Origin: JBDWFY01 sp039976075 | GTDB lineage: Bacteria; Pseudomonadota; Alphaproteobacteria; Rhizobiales; Stappiaceae | Direction of reading: 5' to 3' | Assembly (NCBI GenBank): GCA_039976075.1 | Contig: JBDWFY010000016.1 | Location: 1-64,000, forward strand | Length of the DNA stretch: 64,000 nt | Shown: positions 27,201 through 36,240 of the stretch, in pieces | How the letters are laid out: every line of letters starts with the position of its first letter | Numbering within the stretch: position 1 is the stretch's first letter | Position numbers and translations under genes: made by a program | Notes under the pieces: model-generated | The model's database searches: none | What the model was told of the DNA's origin: nothing | The model's input: only the letters and a program-made list of their open reading frames with translations

Positions 27201-27420
27201 CGACACCGTTGACCTGCTCTTCTATCGGAGTCGCAACCGCGTCCTGAATGAGGGAGGCGTTGGCGCCTGGATAGGTCGTGGTGACATAAACCTGCGGCGG
27301 CGCAATATCGGGAAATTGAGCAATCGGCAGAAGAAGAATGGCGATGGCGCCAACCAGACTGGTGAAAATCGCAATGACAAGCGCAAATTTCGGTCGGTCA
27401 ATGAAATAGTGGGAGATCAT
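24280..27420 (-). CDS. RND multidrug efflux transporter (AcrB/HAE1 type)
   Basis: A 1046-residue inner-membrane proton-driven exporter with the duplicated 12-helix RND architecture. It starts MISHYFIDRPKFALVIAIF, as this family does. The proton-relay aspartate pair is in LVVDDAIVIIENAERIM (helix 4) and the lysine in GLAAKKAIMVVEFAK (helix 10). Two large periplasmic loops form the pore and docking domains. Its start overlaps the end of the membrane-fusion gene (ATGA). No outer-membrane TolC-type gene and no TetR/MarR regulator lie beside it. Substrates are presumably hydrophobic compounds such as bile salts, dyes or antimicrobials. Confidence 0.95.
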   Translation of the reverse strand: MISHYFIDRPKFALVIAIFTSLVGAIAILLLPIAQFPDIAPPQVYVTTTYPGANASLIQDAVATPIEEQVNGVENMIYMSSTSSNEGNYSLAITFAVGTDPDIAAINVQNRVALATPILPAAVTQQGISTSKQSGDMIQVVNLVSPNGTYDSLFLSNYAANYLQDPLARIDGVGAVNQFGPLSYSMRVWIDPEKMAALNLTSTDVATAIENQNVEAASGTVGAPPFGSETTDFQFTLEADGVLKSAEEFEKIIVLANTDGSLVRLRDIARIELGSESYSSSARFNGSPSAVVAIYQESGANALDVADAVYSEMETVARQFPEDIEYRLTYDVTKAVRASLEEIAVTLGITAALVIGVTFLFLLSWRATIVPAIAIPVSLLGTCALIYLAGFSANMITLFAIVLAITLVVDDAIVIIENAERIMDEHGLEPREATLKAMSEVTRPIIATTFVLAAVFIPVCFFPGITGEIYLEFALTIIFAFALSAVNALTLGPVLCSLLLSRGTGKPKGIMRFIPAGLDKIRNGYVKLVGILLRHMVVSLVVFACVVAGTVYLFRTIPTGFIPPEDNGVLLSAISLPDGASLQRTKVVMGELSKMVEETPGVADAISVSGFSIFGGGQSNVGMVVIVLEPWEDRTTTETQWYSIMRTLDKKFATVAAAESFVFPLPPIHGVGSTGGISAKLLDIAGGSATDLDATKNALISALKSAPEFASAHSEYSAASPQYHLSIDRDRAETLGVNVGDIFTALQANLGSLYINNFVKDGRVYWVVVSAEAAFRQSLEDIENIYVKNASGDVFPLRGLISRNPIVGPDTIARFNLSPSASISGQLANGVSSGDGIAAMKKIAEKTLPNGYRVAWDGVTLQEVEAGGLVGYILLLAVVFAYLCLVAQYESWTLPMAVMASTIFAVCGALLPMTFVPFLDNNIYAQIGIVLLIGLAAKKAIMVVEFAKVAREQGASIHDAALSAARIRFRPVTMTGLCFIVGVLPLVMASGAGAAGRVSIGIPVFAGMILDSTLGLLMIPVLYAAFQTYRERVRNRFFSDRRPVTE

Positions 27421-28574
27421 TTCGACGACCCTTGTCCGCCAGCAGAGGCCTGATTCTCAGCTTCGGTGGGGCTCACCTCTTCACCGGCCTTCACCTTCTG
27501 CAACCCCTGCACGATAACCTTGTCTCCTTCGTTCAATCCCGACGATACAGCCCAGACACCCCTGAGTTGCTGCCCCAATGTCACATCACGTCGCTCGACG
27601 ACATTCTTCTCGTTGACCAGAAAAACAAAGTGCCCTTTTTGATCTAACTGCAATGCGGACTGCGGCACGGAAATGACCGGTTTTGCTTCGGGATCTTTCA
27701 ACCGGACCGTGACAAACTGGCCAGGGATCAACAGCCCCTCTCCATTTTCAAATTGCGCGCGCAGCTCGATGGTGTCAGATGATTCCTGCACTTCGATATC
27801 CACAAAATTGATGGTGCCGAACGAACTGTACTCTTTGCCATTGGCAAGACCGATACTGACTTCCAGCCTCGACCCGTCCTTGGTTATTGCCCCCTGCTCC
27901 CGTCTTTCCAGAAGTTCTTTCTCGCTCACAAAAAAGTTCACGTAGATCGGATCGATGCTTGTAATAGTCGCCAGCGTCCCGGAACTTGAACTGACCAGGT
28001 TGCCGACATTGATTGCCGTCTTACCGATACGACCATCAATTGGACTGGTGATTGCGGTATAGCCGAGATTGATTTTTGCCGTTTCAAGATCCGCCGCCGC
28101 CGCGTCGACAGCCGCCTTGTCAGAACCGAAGGTTGCCGCTGACGCATCGACAATAGACTGGGCAACGTCGCCTTTTTTCAGAAGTTCTCGCTGCCGTTCA
28201 AGCTCAATTTCTGCATTTTTCGCGGTTGCCTGTGCTCCAGCCAGATCTGCTGCAGCCTTGTCAACATCCGCCTGAAAGGCCGCCTTGTTGATCTGGTAGA
28301 GCGTCTCCCCTGCCTTCACCAACTTGCCTTCGGTGAACAGACGCTTTTCCAGAATACCTTCAATTCTGGCCTGAATCGCAACTGTTTTTACCGCTTCGGC
28401 ACGACCGAAAAAACTTTCTCGATTTTCGACGGCAACCTTTCCGGCACTTTGAACAATCACGCTCGGCAGCGTCTTACCACTCGACTGTGAAAATACGGGG
28501 TCACCGGAACATGCAATTACGAGGACGGTAAATATCAAAAAGATGTTTTTCATGGATCGGCTCACGGGTGGCAT
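27417..28574 (-). CDS. RND efflux membrane-fusion protein (AcrA type)
   Basis: A 385-residue periplasmic adaptor that links the RND pump to an outer-membrane channel. The N-terminus has a lipoprotein-type signal ending VLVIAC, so the protein is probably lipid-anchored to the inner membrane. Then follow the lipoyl half-motif RIEGILEKRLFTEGKLVKAG, a coiled-coil hairpin (about residues 105-170), the second lipoyl half GYTAITSPIDGRIGK and the beta-barrel domain. The start may be 28574 or ATG 28553; the lipobox is kept either way. Coupled to the RND gene by a 4-bp overlap. Confidence 0.92.
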   Translation of the reverse strand: MPPVSRSMKNIFLIFTVLVIACSGDPVFSQSSGKTLPSVIVQSAGKVAVENRESFFGRAEAVKTVAIQARIEGILEKRLFTEGKLVKAGETLYQINKAAFQADVDKAAADLAGAQATAKNAEIELERQRELLKKGDVAQSIVDASAATFGSDKAAVDAAAADLETAKINLGYTAITSPIDGRIGKTAINVGNLVSSSSGTLATITSIDPIYVNFFVSEKELLERREQGAITKDGSRLEVSIGLANGKEYSSFGTINFVDIEVQESSDTIELRAQFENGEGLLIPGQFVTVRLKDPEAKPVISVPQSALQLDQKGHFVFLVNEKNVVERRDVTLGQQLRGVWAVSSGLNEGDKVIVQGLQKVKAGEEVSPTEAENQASAGGQGSSK

Positions 28575-29153
28575 TGTCGTTCCAGTAGCGGCACAGCACT
28601 TGCCGGGTTTCGCCCATCCATCAACCGATCAGTCGCCGGATGAACTTTGCCCGGTGCTCAGCCAACATTATCGTCAGATGAAGCTCACCGAAGCCGTTCA
28701 AAGAGTTAGGAGAATTGAGTCTATCCTCGGTCGCGCACGAATGAAACAATCCCGGAAGAATTATTTCCTATCGGACTAATGAACCAGGCCTTTTGTCCCG
28801 TTTCAGGCTTTCCACATCGCGCAACCAATGGAACGAGGATTGTACCGAGCGCACAATAAATTGCAGGAGTAAAACAACACATTCTGATCAGTATCCATCG
28901 ATATTGTTAGTAAGCTCGCCATCTATTCTCGGTAAAAATCAAGATTGTATACGTTTGATCCCGTAGATCACCCTCGCTGACAGGCTGGATCCGCCGCACT
29001 ATTCGCTGCGCAATACAATGTTTGACATCCGCATAAACTGCCCTTCCCGGGCTTGCAGTCGACGGCGACTCCGGTCATGTCGAACCAACGGCCCGAAAAA
29101 GTTCACACTGTCGAGGGCCACCACTATTAAGTACAGGCAGGATTGCTGCGATA
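28575..29153. other. Gene-free divergent region, RND pair / MFS gene
   Basis: No gene supported in 579 bases. A plus-strand open frame at 28543-28779 overlaps the efflux gene antisense and has no recognisable similarity. The region should hold the promoters of the divergent efflux and MFS genes, but no clear regulator site was found. Confidence 0.45.
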
Positions 29154-30431
29154 ATGACCGTTTCAAAATCGAATCTGCCGCCACGGGCAATCGTTGCAGC
29201 GACGAGCGGAAACCTCCTGGAATGGTACGATTTTACCGTCTACGGATTCCTGGCACCAATACTCGGGCGCTTATTTTTCCCCTCTGAAGACCACGTCGCT
29301 TCTCTGTTATCAGCGTTCGCTGTTCTGGCTGTAGGCTACGCAGCCCGTCCCATCGGCAGCGTCATTTTTGGACACATCGGCGACCGCCTCGGACGCAAAC
29401 CGGCCCTGCTCTCCTCCGTTGCCATCATGGGCATTGGATCTTTGCTCATAGCAGTACTGCCGACCTATTCATCAATTGGCGTCAGCGCCGCGTTCCTGCT
29501 GATCGCAATCAGAATATTGCAGGGAATTTCCGTGGCTGGGGAATATACTTCTTCGGGCATCCTTATGGTGGAGGAGACAGAACAAAAGTCGCGCGGTTTT
29601 GTCGGAAGCTGGGTCGCCTTTGCCATGCTGATGGGATGTGTCGCCGGCTCCGGTGTCCCTGCCCTGCTCGATACATTTCTGACGCAGGCGCAAATGGAAG
29701 CCTGGGGGTGGCGTATTCCCTTTTTCATTGGGAGTGTGGTGGCTTTATTCAGCGCCATACTTCGGGTCTATCTTCCGGAATCATCTGAAATGGTCAACCG
29801 TGTGAAACGGGAAACCTATCCAATCATCGCCGCGATCAGGAAGCACTGGCGCCTCATACTCCAGATGATTGTTTTGCTCATCCCGACTGCGGTGATTTAT
29901 TTCGTAATTTTTGTCTATGCTGCGTCCTATCTGACAACGCAAATGCACTTTACGTCGGCCCAGGCTCTGAACATCACCACCATCAACCTGATTGTCATCG
30001 CCGCTGTGGCTCTGATTGCCGGACGTGCCTCTGATCATTTTGGCCGCCGGGCGGTCTTTCTGGTCGGCGCCATTGGCACGCTTGTATTTGCAGGCCCCTG
30101 TTGGTGGCTGATGCATCAGGAAACCATCCAACTGGTCTTTTTGGGGCAGCTTGGATTTTCCGCATTCAATGCAATCGGCTGGGCGCTTTCAATAACTGTT
30201 CTGTGTGAAATGGCCCCTCCCTCTTTGCGATGCAGTGTGGTTGCTCTCGGGTACAACAGCTGCATGGCAATTTTCGGCGGAACAACTCCGTTTGTGGCCA
30301 CCTATCTCGTTAATCGGACCGGGAACGATTTTGCGCCGGTCTATTATGTATTGTTGGCGACAATCGCTTCGCTTTTCGTCATCATGCGTTTACCGGCTCT
30401 CAAACATCCGAGTTGGTCGAGAGACGCATAA
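29154..30431 (+). CDS. MFS transporter, metabolite:H+ symporter (ProP-like) family
   Basis: A 425-residue 12-helix inner-membrane permease of the MHS group, which imports organic acids, betaine, proline or aromatic acids with protons. The opening SGNLLEWYDFTVYGFLAP is diagnostic (the WYDF motif). The inter-helix loop GHIGDRLGRKPAL and its second-half counterpart ASDHFGRRAVF match the MFS signature. RILQGISVAGEYTSSGILM is the helix-4 region. It is monocistronic. The substrate is not identifiable from sequence. Confidence 0.9.
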   Translation: MTVSKSNLPPRAIVAATSGNLLEWYDFTVYGFLAPILGRLFFPSEDHVASLLSAFAVLAVGYAARPIGSVIFGHIGDRLGRKPALLSSVAIMGIGSLLIAVLPTYSSIGVSAAFLLIAIRILQGISVAGEYTSSGILMVEETEQKSRGFVGSWVAFAMLMGCVAGSGVPALLDTFLTQAQMEAWGWRIPFFIGSVVALFSAILRVYLPESSEMVNRVKRETYPIIAAIRKHWRLILQMIVLLIPTAVIYFVIFVYAASYLTTQMHFTSAQALNITTINLIVIAAVALIAGRASDHFGRRAVFLVGAIGTLVFAGPCWWLMHQETIQLVFLGQLGFSAFNAIGWALSITVLCEMAPPSLRCSVVALGYNSCMAIFGGTTPFVATYLVNRTGNDFAPVYYVLLATIASLFVIMRLPALKHPSWSRDA

Positions 30432-30778
30432 TCACTTCGGACCAGGTTTCACCAGGTGTTGGACGCAATCGAGCGAGACCAGGAACATGCGTATCGTCCA
30501 ACTGCAACCTCCCATCGATATTTACTTTCCCAGACCGGTCACCTATCAAGAACCTCCTGTCGCAAAACTGTCATGATTGGATCGACGCGCGCATGAGCGC
30601 TGATCCAGACAACGGGAACCTGGAAGCGTCCGATCACAAGGCCACCGATAGTTTTTAAAAATGAGAATAATAGGCCAACAAATTTGACCCGTTTTCATCT
30701 TCCAACGTATTCCATTTCAGCGAAGTTAGTTTTCCAGGGCGAATTACTGTTCGGAAACAGGATTGAGGCAGCCGTTTA
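30432..30778. other. Gene-free interval before the HAE3-type exporter
   Basis: In 347 bases, only overlapping short open frames without family resemblance are seen. No hairpin terminator after the MFS gene was recognised. The promoter of the following exporter should lie here. Confidence 0.4.
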
Positions 30779-33010
30779 ATGCTGGCATTTGGCATCCATC
30801 GACTGGGGCTTTTGGCCATCCGCTTCCCGTTTTTCTCCCTACTGATCATACTTGTTGTCACCGGTTTCGCTGTTCAACAAGCCATTGAACATACCCGTTT
30901 CAATGGCGACATCGTCAGAAATCTGGAGTCAGGCGCGGAGGAATTTGCTCGTTTTCGAGCACTGGAACAGGAATTCCACAAGTTTTCGACCGATGAAGTC
31001 ATCATGATTGAAGCGCCCGATCTGGGCGACACCGATTCTTATGAAGCGCTGTCCAATCTGATATTGGAGCTGCAGATATCGCCAGATGTCAGATCGGTAT
31101 TTTCGATCTTTTCTCTCGCCGACTCAGTGGGCAAAGATGATATCCAGCCATACCTGTCACGCGAAACTTTGTCTGACTTGCCTCCCTCGGAACGACTGGA
31201 CAAGCTGCAAAACGCAATTCCGCTGGCCAAGCAGCTGCTCTCGAAAGACAGGACTGCCACTCTGGTCATCCTCAGTATCGATGGCGATGAGGACGCCAGT
31301 CTTTCTGCGCTGACGCCAGAGGCACTTGAAGAGCTCAACGAAACGCTCGATTTTTATAAAGATGACCTGAAGGTATCACTGATCGGACTGCCCGAAATTC
31401 ATCGAACCGTTCGTGTTTCCCTCAGAAACGATCAGATCAAAGTCGGTGTCATATCTTCCTTGTTCTGCTTGCTTGTCGCAATTTTCATATTCAGGAGCCT
31501 GCTTGGAGCGATCATCTGCGCCGTTCCGCCGATGCTCAGCGTAGTGTGGTATTTTGGCGCTCTTGCAGCCCTTGGATATGACATTGATACGCTGTCCACC
31601 ATCATCCCGACGCTCATCCTGGTGTTGGCCTTTGCCGATGGACTACACCTCTTCTTTTCATGGCGTAATGGCATCAGGCTTCGAAAACTCTCGCAAGAGG
31701 ACGCTCTAAGATATGCGATCCTGAAAGTCGGCCCAGCCTGTGCGATGACCAGCCTCACCACGGCCGCCGCTTTTATCGGAATCGGGATTGGCGGCGGTGA
31801 TCGGCTGGGTATTTTGGCAATATCCGGTACCCTTGGAGTGATGGGGGCCTTTTTCGCGGTCATATTCGTCCTGCCGACCCTCGCCACCATCGGAACACGG
31901 TTCAATATCCAGATCCGTCGAAACTCCACCAAACTTTTGGGAATACCGGTGCCGCCGGCAAAATGGATTGCAGCAAACGCCCGCGGGCCGGCAATTGTGG
32001 TCGGCTTGATAATATTCTGTGGACTGGGCGCTATTCACCTCTCTCTTCCGGCAGGGTTCCAACTCAATGATTATCTGCCTGAAACGGCCGACATTCGATT
32101 ACTAGAGGCGCGCGCCGATAGTGCGTTTGAGGGAAGCGGGAGGATTTTTGCCGTTATCGAGGGCGTCGATGACGGTCTCAACATTTCAAACGCGGACTTG
32201 GAAAGGATCAATCGGGTCCGCACCACCATTTCCAGCGTTACCGGACAAGATCCGGCTGCCGGCATGGAAATGACAGAAGAAAGTCTATCCAATTTCGATC
32301 TTGAAAACATGCCGGAGGAAATTGAACCGATTGTTCGACGCTTCGTATCCCAGGACGGTGGCCGTTTTCTTCTGGCGATGCCAATCTCCAATATGCAAAC
32401 CTCGAACAAGACGTCCGAGTATGCAGCCCGCATTGAAGCCGCCCTTGATGAAAAGGATCTTGCGAGTCACGTATATTTAACCGGATTTCCTCTATTGGCC
32501 GCCCGGGAAGCCCCCAAACTCATAGATGATCTCAGGCAGGGCCTTCTGACGGCCGTTGCGATTGCCATTTTATTGATCATCATATCAGCGCGCTCTATCT
32601 CTCTGGGTATCGCCTGCATTGTTCCCAATCTATTGCCAATATTGTCGGTCGAGGCCTATTTCTGGTTCACGAACCAACCGGTCTCGATGACCGCCGTCAT
32701 CGCCCTGACAATAGGTTTTGGTATCGCTGTCGATAACTCCGTCCACCTGCTCAATCGATTTTTGACAGAAAAGAAGGACGGAAGCTCTCCCGATGAGGCA
32801 ATGAGGCGCGCAATTGAGGGCGTATCACCAGCGATTGTCGCCTCAACGCTTCTTTTGGCTGCCGGTCTTGCCGTTACCCTTGCAAGCGCTCTACCCACAG
32901 TATTTCAATTTGGAATTCTTGTTATCGCCACCTTACTCTTTGCCCTTCTTGCTGATTTGATGCTATTGCCAGCTTTCGCTCTTGTCCTAAGTAATCGGAA
33001 CCGTTCATGA
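30779..33010 (+). CDS. MMPL/HAE3-type RND exporter
   Basis: A 743-residue inner-membrane RND-superfamily protein of the short, MmpL/SSD-like (HAE3) type. One helix at residues 15-35 is followed by a periplasmic domain (to about 215), a five-helix bundle with the sterol-sensing-like segment LILVLAFADGLHLFFSW, then the duplicated half with a second periplasmic domain and ALTIGFGIAVDNSVHLLNRF. The repeated motif with an Asp and His in the central helix is the proton-coupling signature of this group. Such pumps move lipids, hopanoids or other hydrophobic molecules. Its stop overlaps the next gene by 4 bp (ATGA). Confidence 0.85.
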   Translation: MLAFGIHRLGLLAIRFPFFSLLIILVVTGFAVQQAIEHTRFNGDIVRNLESGAEEFARFRALEQEFHKFSTDEVIMIEAPDLGDTDSYEALSNLILELQISPDVRSVFSIFSLADSVGKDDIQPYLSRETLSDLPPSERLDKLQNAIPLAKQLLSKDRTATLVILSIDGDEDASLSALTPEALEELNETLDFYKDDLKVSLIGLPEIHRTVRVSLRNDQIKVGVISSLFCLLVAIFIFRSLLGAIICAVPPMLSVVWYFGALAALGYDIDTLSTIIPTLILVLAFADGLHLFFSWRNGIRLRKLSQEDALRYAILKVGPACAMTSLTTAAAFIGIGIGGGDRLGILAISGTLGVMGAFFAVIFVLPTLATIGTRFNIQIRRNSTKLLGIPVPPAKWIAANARGPAIVVGLIIFCGLGAIHLSLPAGFQLNDYLPETADIRLLEARADSAFEGSGRIFAVIEGVDDGLNISNADLERINRVRTTISSVTGQDPAAGMEMTEESLSNFDLENMPEEIEPIVRRFVSQDGGRFLLAMPISNMQTSNKTSEYAARIEAALDEKDLASHVYLTGFPLLAAREAPKLIDDLRQGLLTAVAIAILLIIISARSISLGIACIVPNLLPILSVEAYFWFTNQPVSMTAVIALTIGFGIAVDNSVHLLNRFLTEKKDGSSPDEAMRRAIEGVSPAIVASTLLLAAGLAVTLASALPTVFQFGILVIATLLFALLADLMLLPAFALVLSNRNRS

Positions 33011-33501
33011 ATAAAATGACCCCAGTTGCCGCTCTTGTCTTGATCATCAGCCTCGCTGGTGAGGCCTACGCCAGTGAGTTCTTGAAATCGCTGGAAGGCA
33101 GTTGGCGGGGATCGGGTGAAATTCGGCAATTCGGCGCGAACAAACCTACCGAGCGCACGGTCTGTAAGATCACCAGCGAGTATTCGGAGAAAACAGGCGA
33201 ACTGAAAACAAAGGGTCGCTGTGGTACGGTTTCGGGCAGCGGGCGCATCAATGGTCGACTACAACAGTCACCAGACAGCAAGGTCGTCGTCGGCAATTTC
33301 ATAGGTCGCGACGCCAATAGCAATTTGAAGGGCACCCTTTCCGGCCAGCAAGTTACGCTTAGAGGACCGGGACCCAAGAATACTGCGCAACAACTCAATC
33401 TGGTTCTGAAGGGCAAGAGCCAATTGTCGATTGAACTTGAAATTAAGGGGTCCGACCCCGCAAAAAACGGTTTTTCAAAAATCAGTCTTAAAAGGCAGTA
33501 A
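33007..33501 (+). CDS. Small secreted protein coupled to the HAE3 exporter
   Basis: A 164-residue protein. The signal peptide MNKMTPVAALVLIISLAGEA ends at YAS. The mature part begins EFLKSLEGSWRGSGEI, has two cysteines (53 and 72) able to form a disulfide, and is predicted mostly beta strand, ending in a basic KISLKRQ. I do not recognise a named family with certainty; the LEGSWRGSGE opening is reminiscent of small beta-barrel lipid or fatty-acid binders. The 4-bp overlap with the exporter gene implies joint production and a periplasmic partner role, perhaps carrying the exported lipid. Function is inferred from context only. Confidence 0.7.
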   Translation: MNKMTPVAALVLIISLAGEAYASEFLKSLEGSWRGSGEIRQFGANKPTERTVCKITSEYSEKTGELKTKGRCGTVSGSGRINGRLQQSPDSKVVVGNFIGRDANSNLKGTLSGQQVTLRGPGPKNTAQQLNLVLKGKSQLSIELEIKGSDPAKNGFSKISLKRQ

Positions 33502-33994
33502 CTCTGTTGTCTTGTTGCCGGTGGAAACTTCGCACCGCAATTCAAGAAATCTGACATTTTCTGCCCGGACGCCCGGCCCGCTTCACTGACTGTAGCATTC
33601 AGCCAGGCGCATTAAGTGTAGTTTTCAGTTATTGGCAGCCGGGAGGCATGCGCCAACTGTCCAAACTGGGCTTCCTCTCCCAAAGTACCATAGGCATTAC
33701 AGACCAGATATTGCTTAGCTTTTCCGGTCCTATTGCGCATCCCGCATCGCTCGAACGAGCCGTACTGCAATGATACGCGATACAACGAAGAACTGGCGCC
33801 TTTCACGCGATCCAACGACCGCTGGTATTGCTATTAAGCCGAAAGACGTGGGTTTGGCCGGATCAGCATGTACCGAAATTCGGTAAAGTATGAATAACAT
33901 CATTGCTTTGCTGATCGGAACTGTTATCTCCCAGTACTCACGGGGTGACCTTGAGTAAAACAGTTTTCAATTCATGCTGATGTAGAACTTTATT
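33502..33994. other. Gene-free interval before the LuxR-type gene
   Basis: 493 bases. A minus-strand open frame of 67 codons (33612-33815) has only a TTG start and no recognised family; it may be chance or a decayed fragment. No clear lux-type box or terminator was found. Confidence 0.4.
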
Positions 33995-35146
33995 ATGAAA
34001 CCCATTGATTTCGAATGTTATGACAATCTCATTGAACTCGTTTACGAGACCGGGATTGATCCGGAAAAATGGCAAACATTCTGTGATGCCCTGGGTGCTG
34101 AATTGACCGGAGGCGTCCGAGTGATGATCCAGGGACACGATCTGGAGACGCGCAACGGTATCGGCGAAGTTCACGCCAATTATGATCCACACTATATCGA
34201 TCTCTACAAATCTCACTATGCAACCATCAACCCCTGGCTACCGCATATGGCGCAGCAACAGATCGGCTGTGTATTTCACGACCACGATGTCCTGGCCCGC
34301 GATCAGCTCCTCAGTTCGGAATTCTGGTCTGATTTTATTCGCCCACAGGAAGACATCAGTGCCGGTGTTGGTTCCATTCTGTTTCAGGAAGATTCCCGGA
34401 TGCTGGTGATGCATGGCAACATCAGCTGGAAAAATCAGGAAAAGTACCGGGAAAGAACCGCCGAGTTACTTCGACTGCTTTCGCCCCATGTAAGACGGGC
34501 ATTCAACATCCAGCGATCCTTGAAGGGCGCACAATTCGAAAGAGATTGCTATAGCGAAACCCTGGACCGGGTCGACAACGCGATATTCCTGGTGGATAGC
34601 CAATGCCGCCTGCTTCATCCCAACGATATCGCGCGCAAACTCTTGAAAAATGGTGCTCTGTTCAAATTGAAACAAAAATCAACATTGCAAGCCCATGACC
34701 CTGTTGCCGCACAGGAAATCAGCCGATCCATCAACGCAATCGGCACAGCGGACTACGGGAAACTGAAGGATCAGATTGCCATCAGGAGCAAAGCAGATAA
34801 TTCAACATTTCTGTCTACGGTGGTTCCTTTTCAGACAGTCAGACGCCCTGCCAGTGCTTTTGATGCGTTAAACCTCGGCGCGCAACCGGTCGCAATGATC
34901 GCCGTGGCGTGGCCTGGCGCAAACATATCAGCGATCAAACGATCGCTGTCGAGCCTTTATCAATTGACTCCTGCGGAAATCGTTTTGGCAACATCGCTGC
35001 AAGCAGGGCAGTCGCTGCAGCAAATCTCCACAGAACGAAATGTCAGCATCCATACGGTCCGCAATCAGCTCAGCTCCGTCTTCGAAAAAACAGGGACACG
35101 CAGACAAAGTGAACTGATTGCCTTGCTATCCAGGATCGGCAGCTAG
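33995..35146 (+). CDS. LuxR-family (helix-turn-helix) transcriptional regulator
   Basis: A 383-residue protein with a C-terminal LuxR-type DNA-binding domain: LTPAEIVLATSLQAGQSLQQ, then ISTERNVSIHTVRNQLSSVF and EKTGTRRQSELIALL. The N-terminal 300 residues are a sensory region of the kind common in alphaproteobacterial solo regulators, with a PAS-like segment around 190-260 (DRVDNAIFLVDSQCRLLHPN). No autoinducer synthase is nearby, so an acyl-homoserine-lactone role is not supported. It is convergent with the aldo/keto reductase, 13 bp apart. Target genes cannot be read from the sequence. Confidence 0.85.
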   Translation: MKPIDFECYDNLIELVYETGIDPEKWQTFCDALGAELTGGVRVMIQGHDLETRNGIGEVHANYDPHYIDLYKSHYATINPWLPHMAQQQIGCVFHDHDVLARDQLLSSEFWSDFIRPQEDISAGVGSILFQEDSRMLVMHGNISWKNQEKYRERTAELLRLLSPHVRRAFNIQRSLKGAQFERDCYSETLDRVDNAIFLVDSQCRLLHPNDIARKLLKNGALFKLKQKSTLQAHDPVAAQEISRSINAIGTADYGKLKDQIAIRSKADNSTFLSTVVPFQTVRRPASAFDALNLGAQPVAMIAVAWPGANISAIKRSLSSLYQLTPAEIVLATSLQAGQSLQQISTERNVSIHTVRNQLSSVFEKTGTRRQSELIALLSRIGS

Positions 35147-35159
35147 TTGGTTTCCAAGG

Positions 35160-36134
35160 TCAGCCACCAGCCTCCTCCGAGCGATCTGTTGCCGGAGATG
35201 GCGTTGGCGAAAGAGCGGCAATTTCCTCGTATAAATCCGATGTCACTTCGATGTTGGCGGAACGCAACGCCGGCTCAAGCTGACGCGTATTACGCGCCCC
35301 GATAATCGGGCTGGTAATCCCGGGATGTGCCCCAACCCAGGCAATTGCAAGACTGACGGGATCATGACCACCTGCTGATGCATAAGCCGAAAACGACTTG
35401 GCGACGTCATAGACCCATTCTTCGCCGTAGCGCGACGCATACATCGCATTATCCTTGAGGCGGCCGGCACCCGTGGAGGCACCTCCGGCATATTTGCCTG
35501 TAAGCAGCCCACCACCGAGCGGGCTGTAGGAAATGACAGCCATATCCTCGGATTGCGCCAGTGGCAGGATCTCGACCTCGGCCTGACGCTTTACAAGATT
35601 GTACATCGGCTGGATCACTTCAAAGCGGTTCCAACCGTTGAACGCACTCACGCCAAGCGCTTTGGCGATCTGCCATGCCGCATAATTACTGACCCCCAGA
35701 TAAAGGACCTTGCCTGACCGAACGACATCCTCCAACCCGCGCAAGGTTTCGTCCAATCCGGCGTCGTCATCCCAGCGGTGAACGAAATAGACATCCAATC
35801 GATCCGTCTTCAATCGTTTGAGGCTCGCCTCTACCGCCAGAGCTATGTGCCGACGATTTGTGCCACCATCGTTGACGCCACCGCCCATCTTTCCAAATAC
35901 TTTTGATGTAATGATCAGGTCATCTCGTTCGTGGGCGACCAGATCCCCGAGAATCTCTTCCGCGCGACCGTTGCTATAGACATCTGCGCAGTCATAGAAG
36001 TTGATACCGGCCTCCCGCGTTGCTTTGTAAAGTTCCGCGGACGTTGCTTCGTCCGCATCCCCGCCAAATGACATGGTCCCAAAGCACAATTGAGAGACTT
36101 TGACACCGGTTCGCCCGAGTGATTTATACTGCAT
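35160..36134 (-). CDS. Aldo/keto reductase
   Basis: A 324-residue NADPH-dependent oxidoreductase with a TIM-barrel fold. The start at ATG 36134 gives the usual opening MQYKSLGRTGVKVSQLCFGT; an upstream ATG at 36167 would add 11 unrelated residues. The catalytic tetrad is visible: Asp and Tyr in FYDCADVYSNG, Lys in IITSKVFG, His in YFVHRWD. IIGARNTRQLE near the C-terminus binds the nucleotide 2'-phosphate. It lies downstream of aglR on the same strand, separated by a hairpin, and could reduce a sugar or aldehyde. Substrate unknown. Confidence 0.9.
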   Translation of the reverse strand: MQYKSLGRTGVKVSQLCFGTMSFGGDADEATSAELYKATREAGINFYDCADVYSNGRAEEILGDLVAHERDDLIITSKVFGKMGGGVNDGGTNRRHIALAVEASLKRLKTDRLDVYFVHRWDDDAGLDETLRGLEDVVRSGKVLYLGVSNYAAWQIAKALGVSAFNGWNRFEVIQPMYNLVKRQAEVEILPLAQSEDMAVISYSPLGGGLLTGKYAGGASTGAGRLKDNAMYASRYGEEWVYDVAKSFSAYASAGGHDPVSLAIAWVGAHPGITSPIIGARNTRQLEPALRSANIEVTSDLYEEIAALSPTPSPATDRSEEAGG

Positions 36135-36240
36135 GATCTGTTGAAACCTTGAAGATGAATGACCCATCGCCCGATAAAAAGCCGCGGATCAAAAAATCGA
36201 TCTCGCAGCCGCAATGTTTTTATGGGAGGCGACCGTGGAA

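Noticed and set aside
28543..28779. Plus-strand 78-codon frame overlapping the adaptor gene
   Set aside because: It overlaps the start of the adaptor gene antisense and has no protein-like pattern.
33612..33815. Minus-strand 67-codon frame
   Set aside because: It has only a TTG start, no ribosome site and no family resemblance. It may be chance.
33995..35146. Quorum-sensing LuxR receptor
   Set aside because: There is no adjacent acyl-homoserine-lactone synthase and no recognisable autoinducer-binding signature, so only a general LuxR-type regulator is called.
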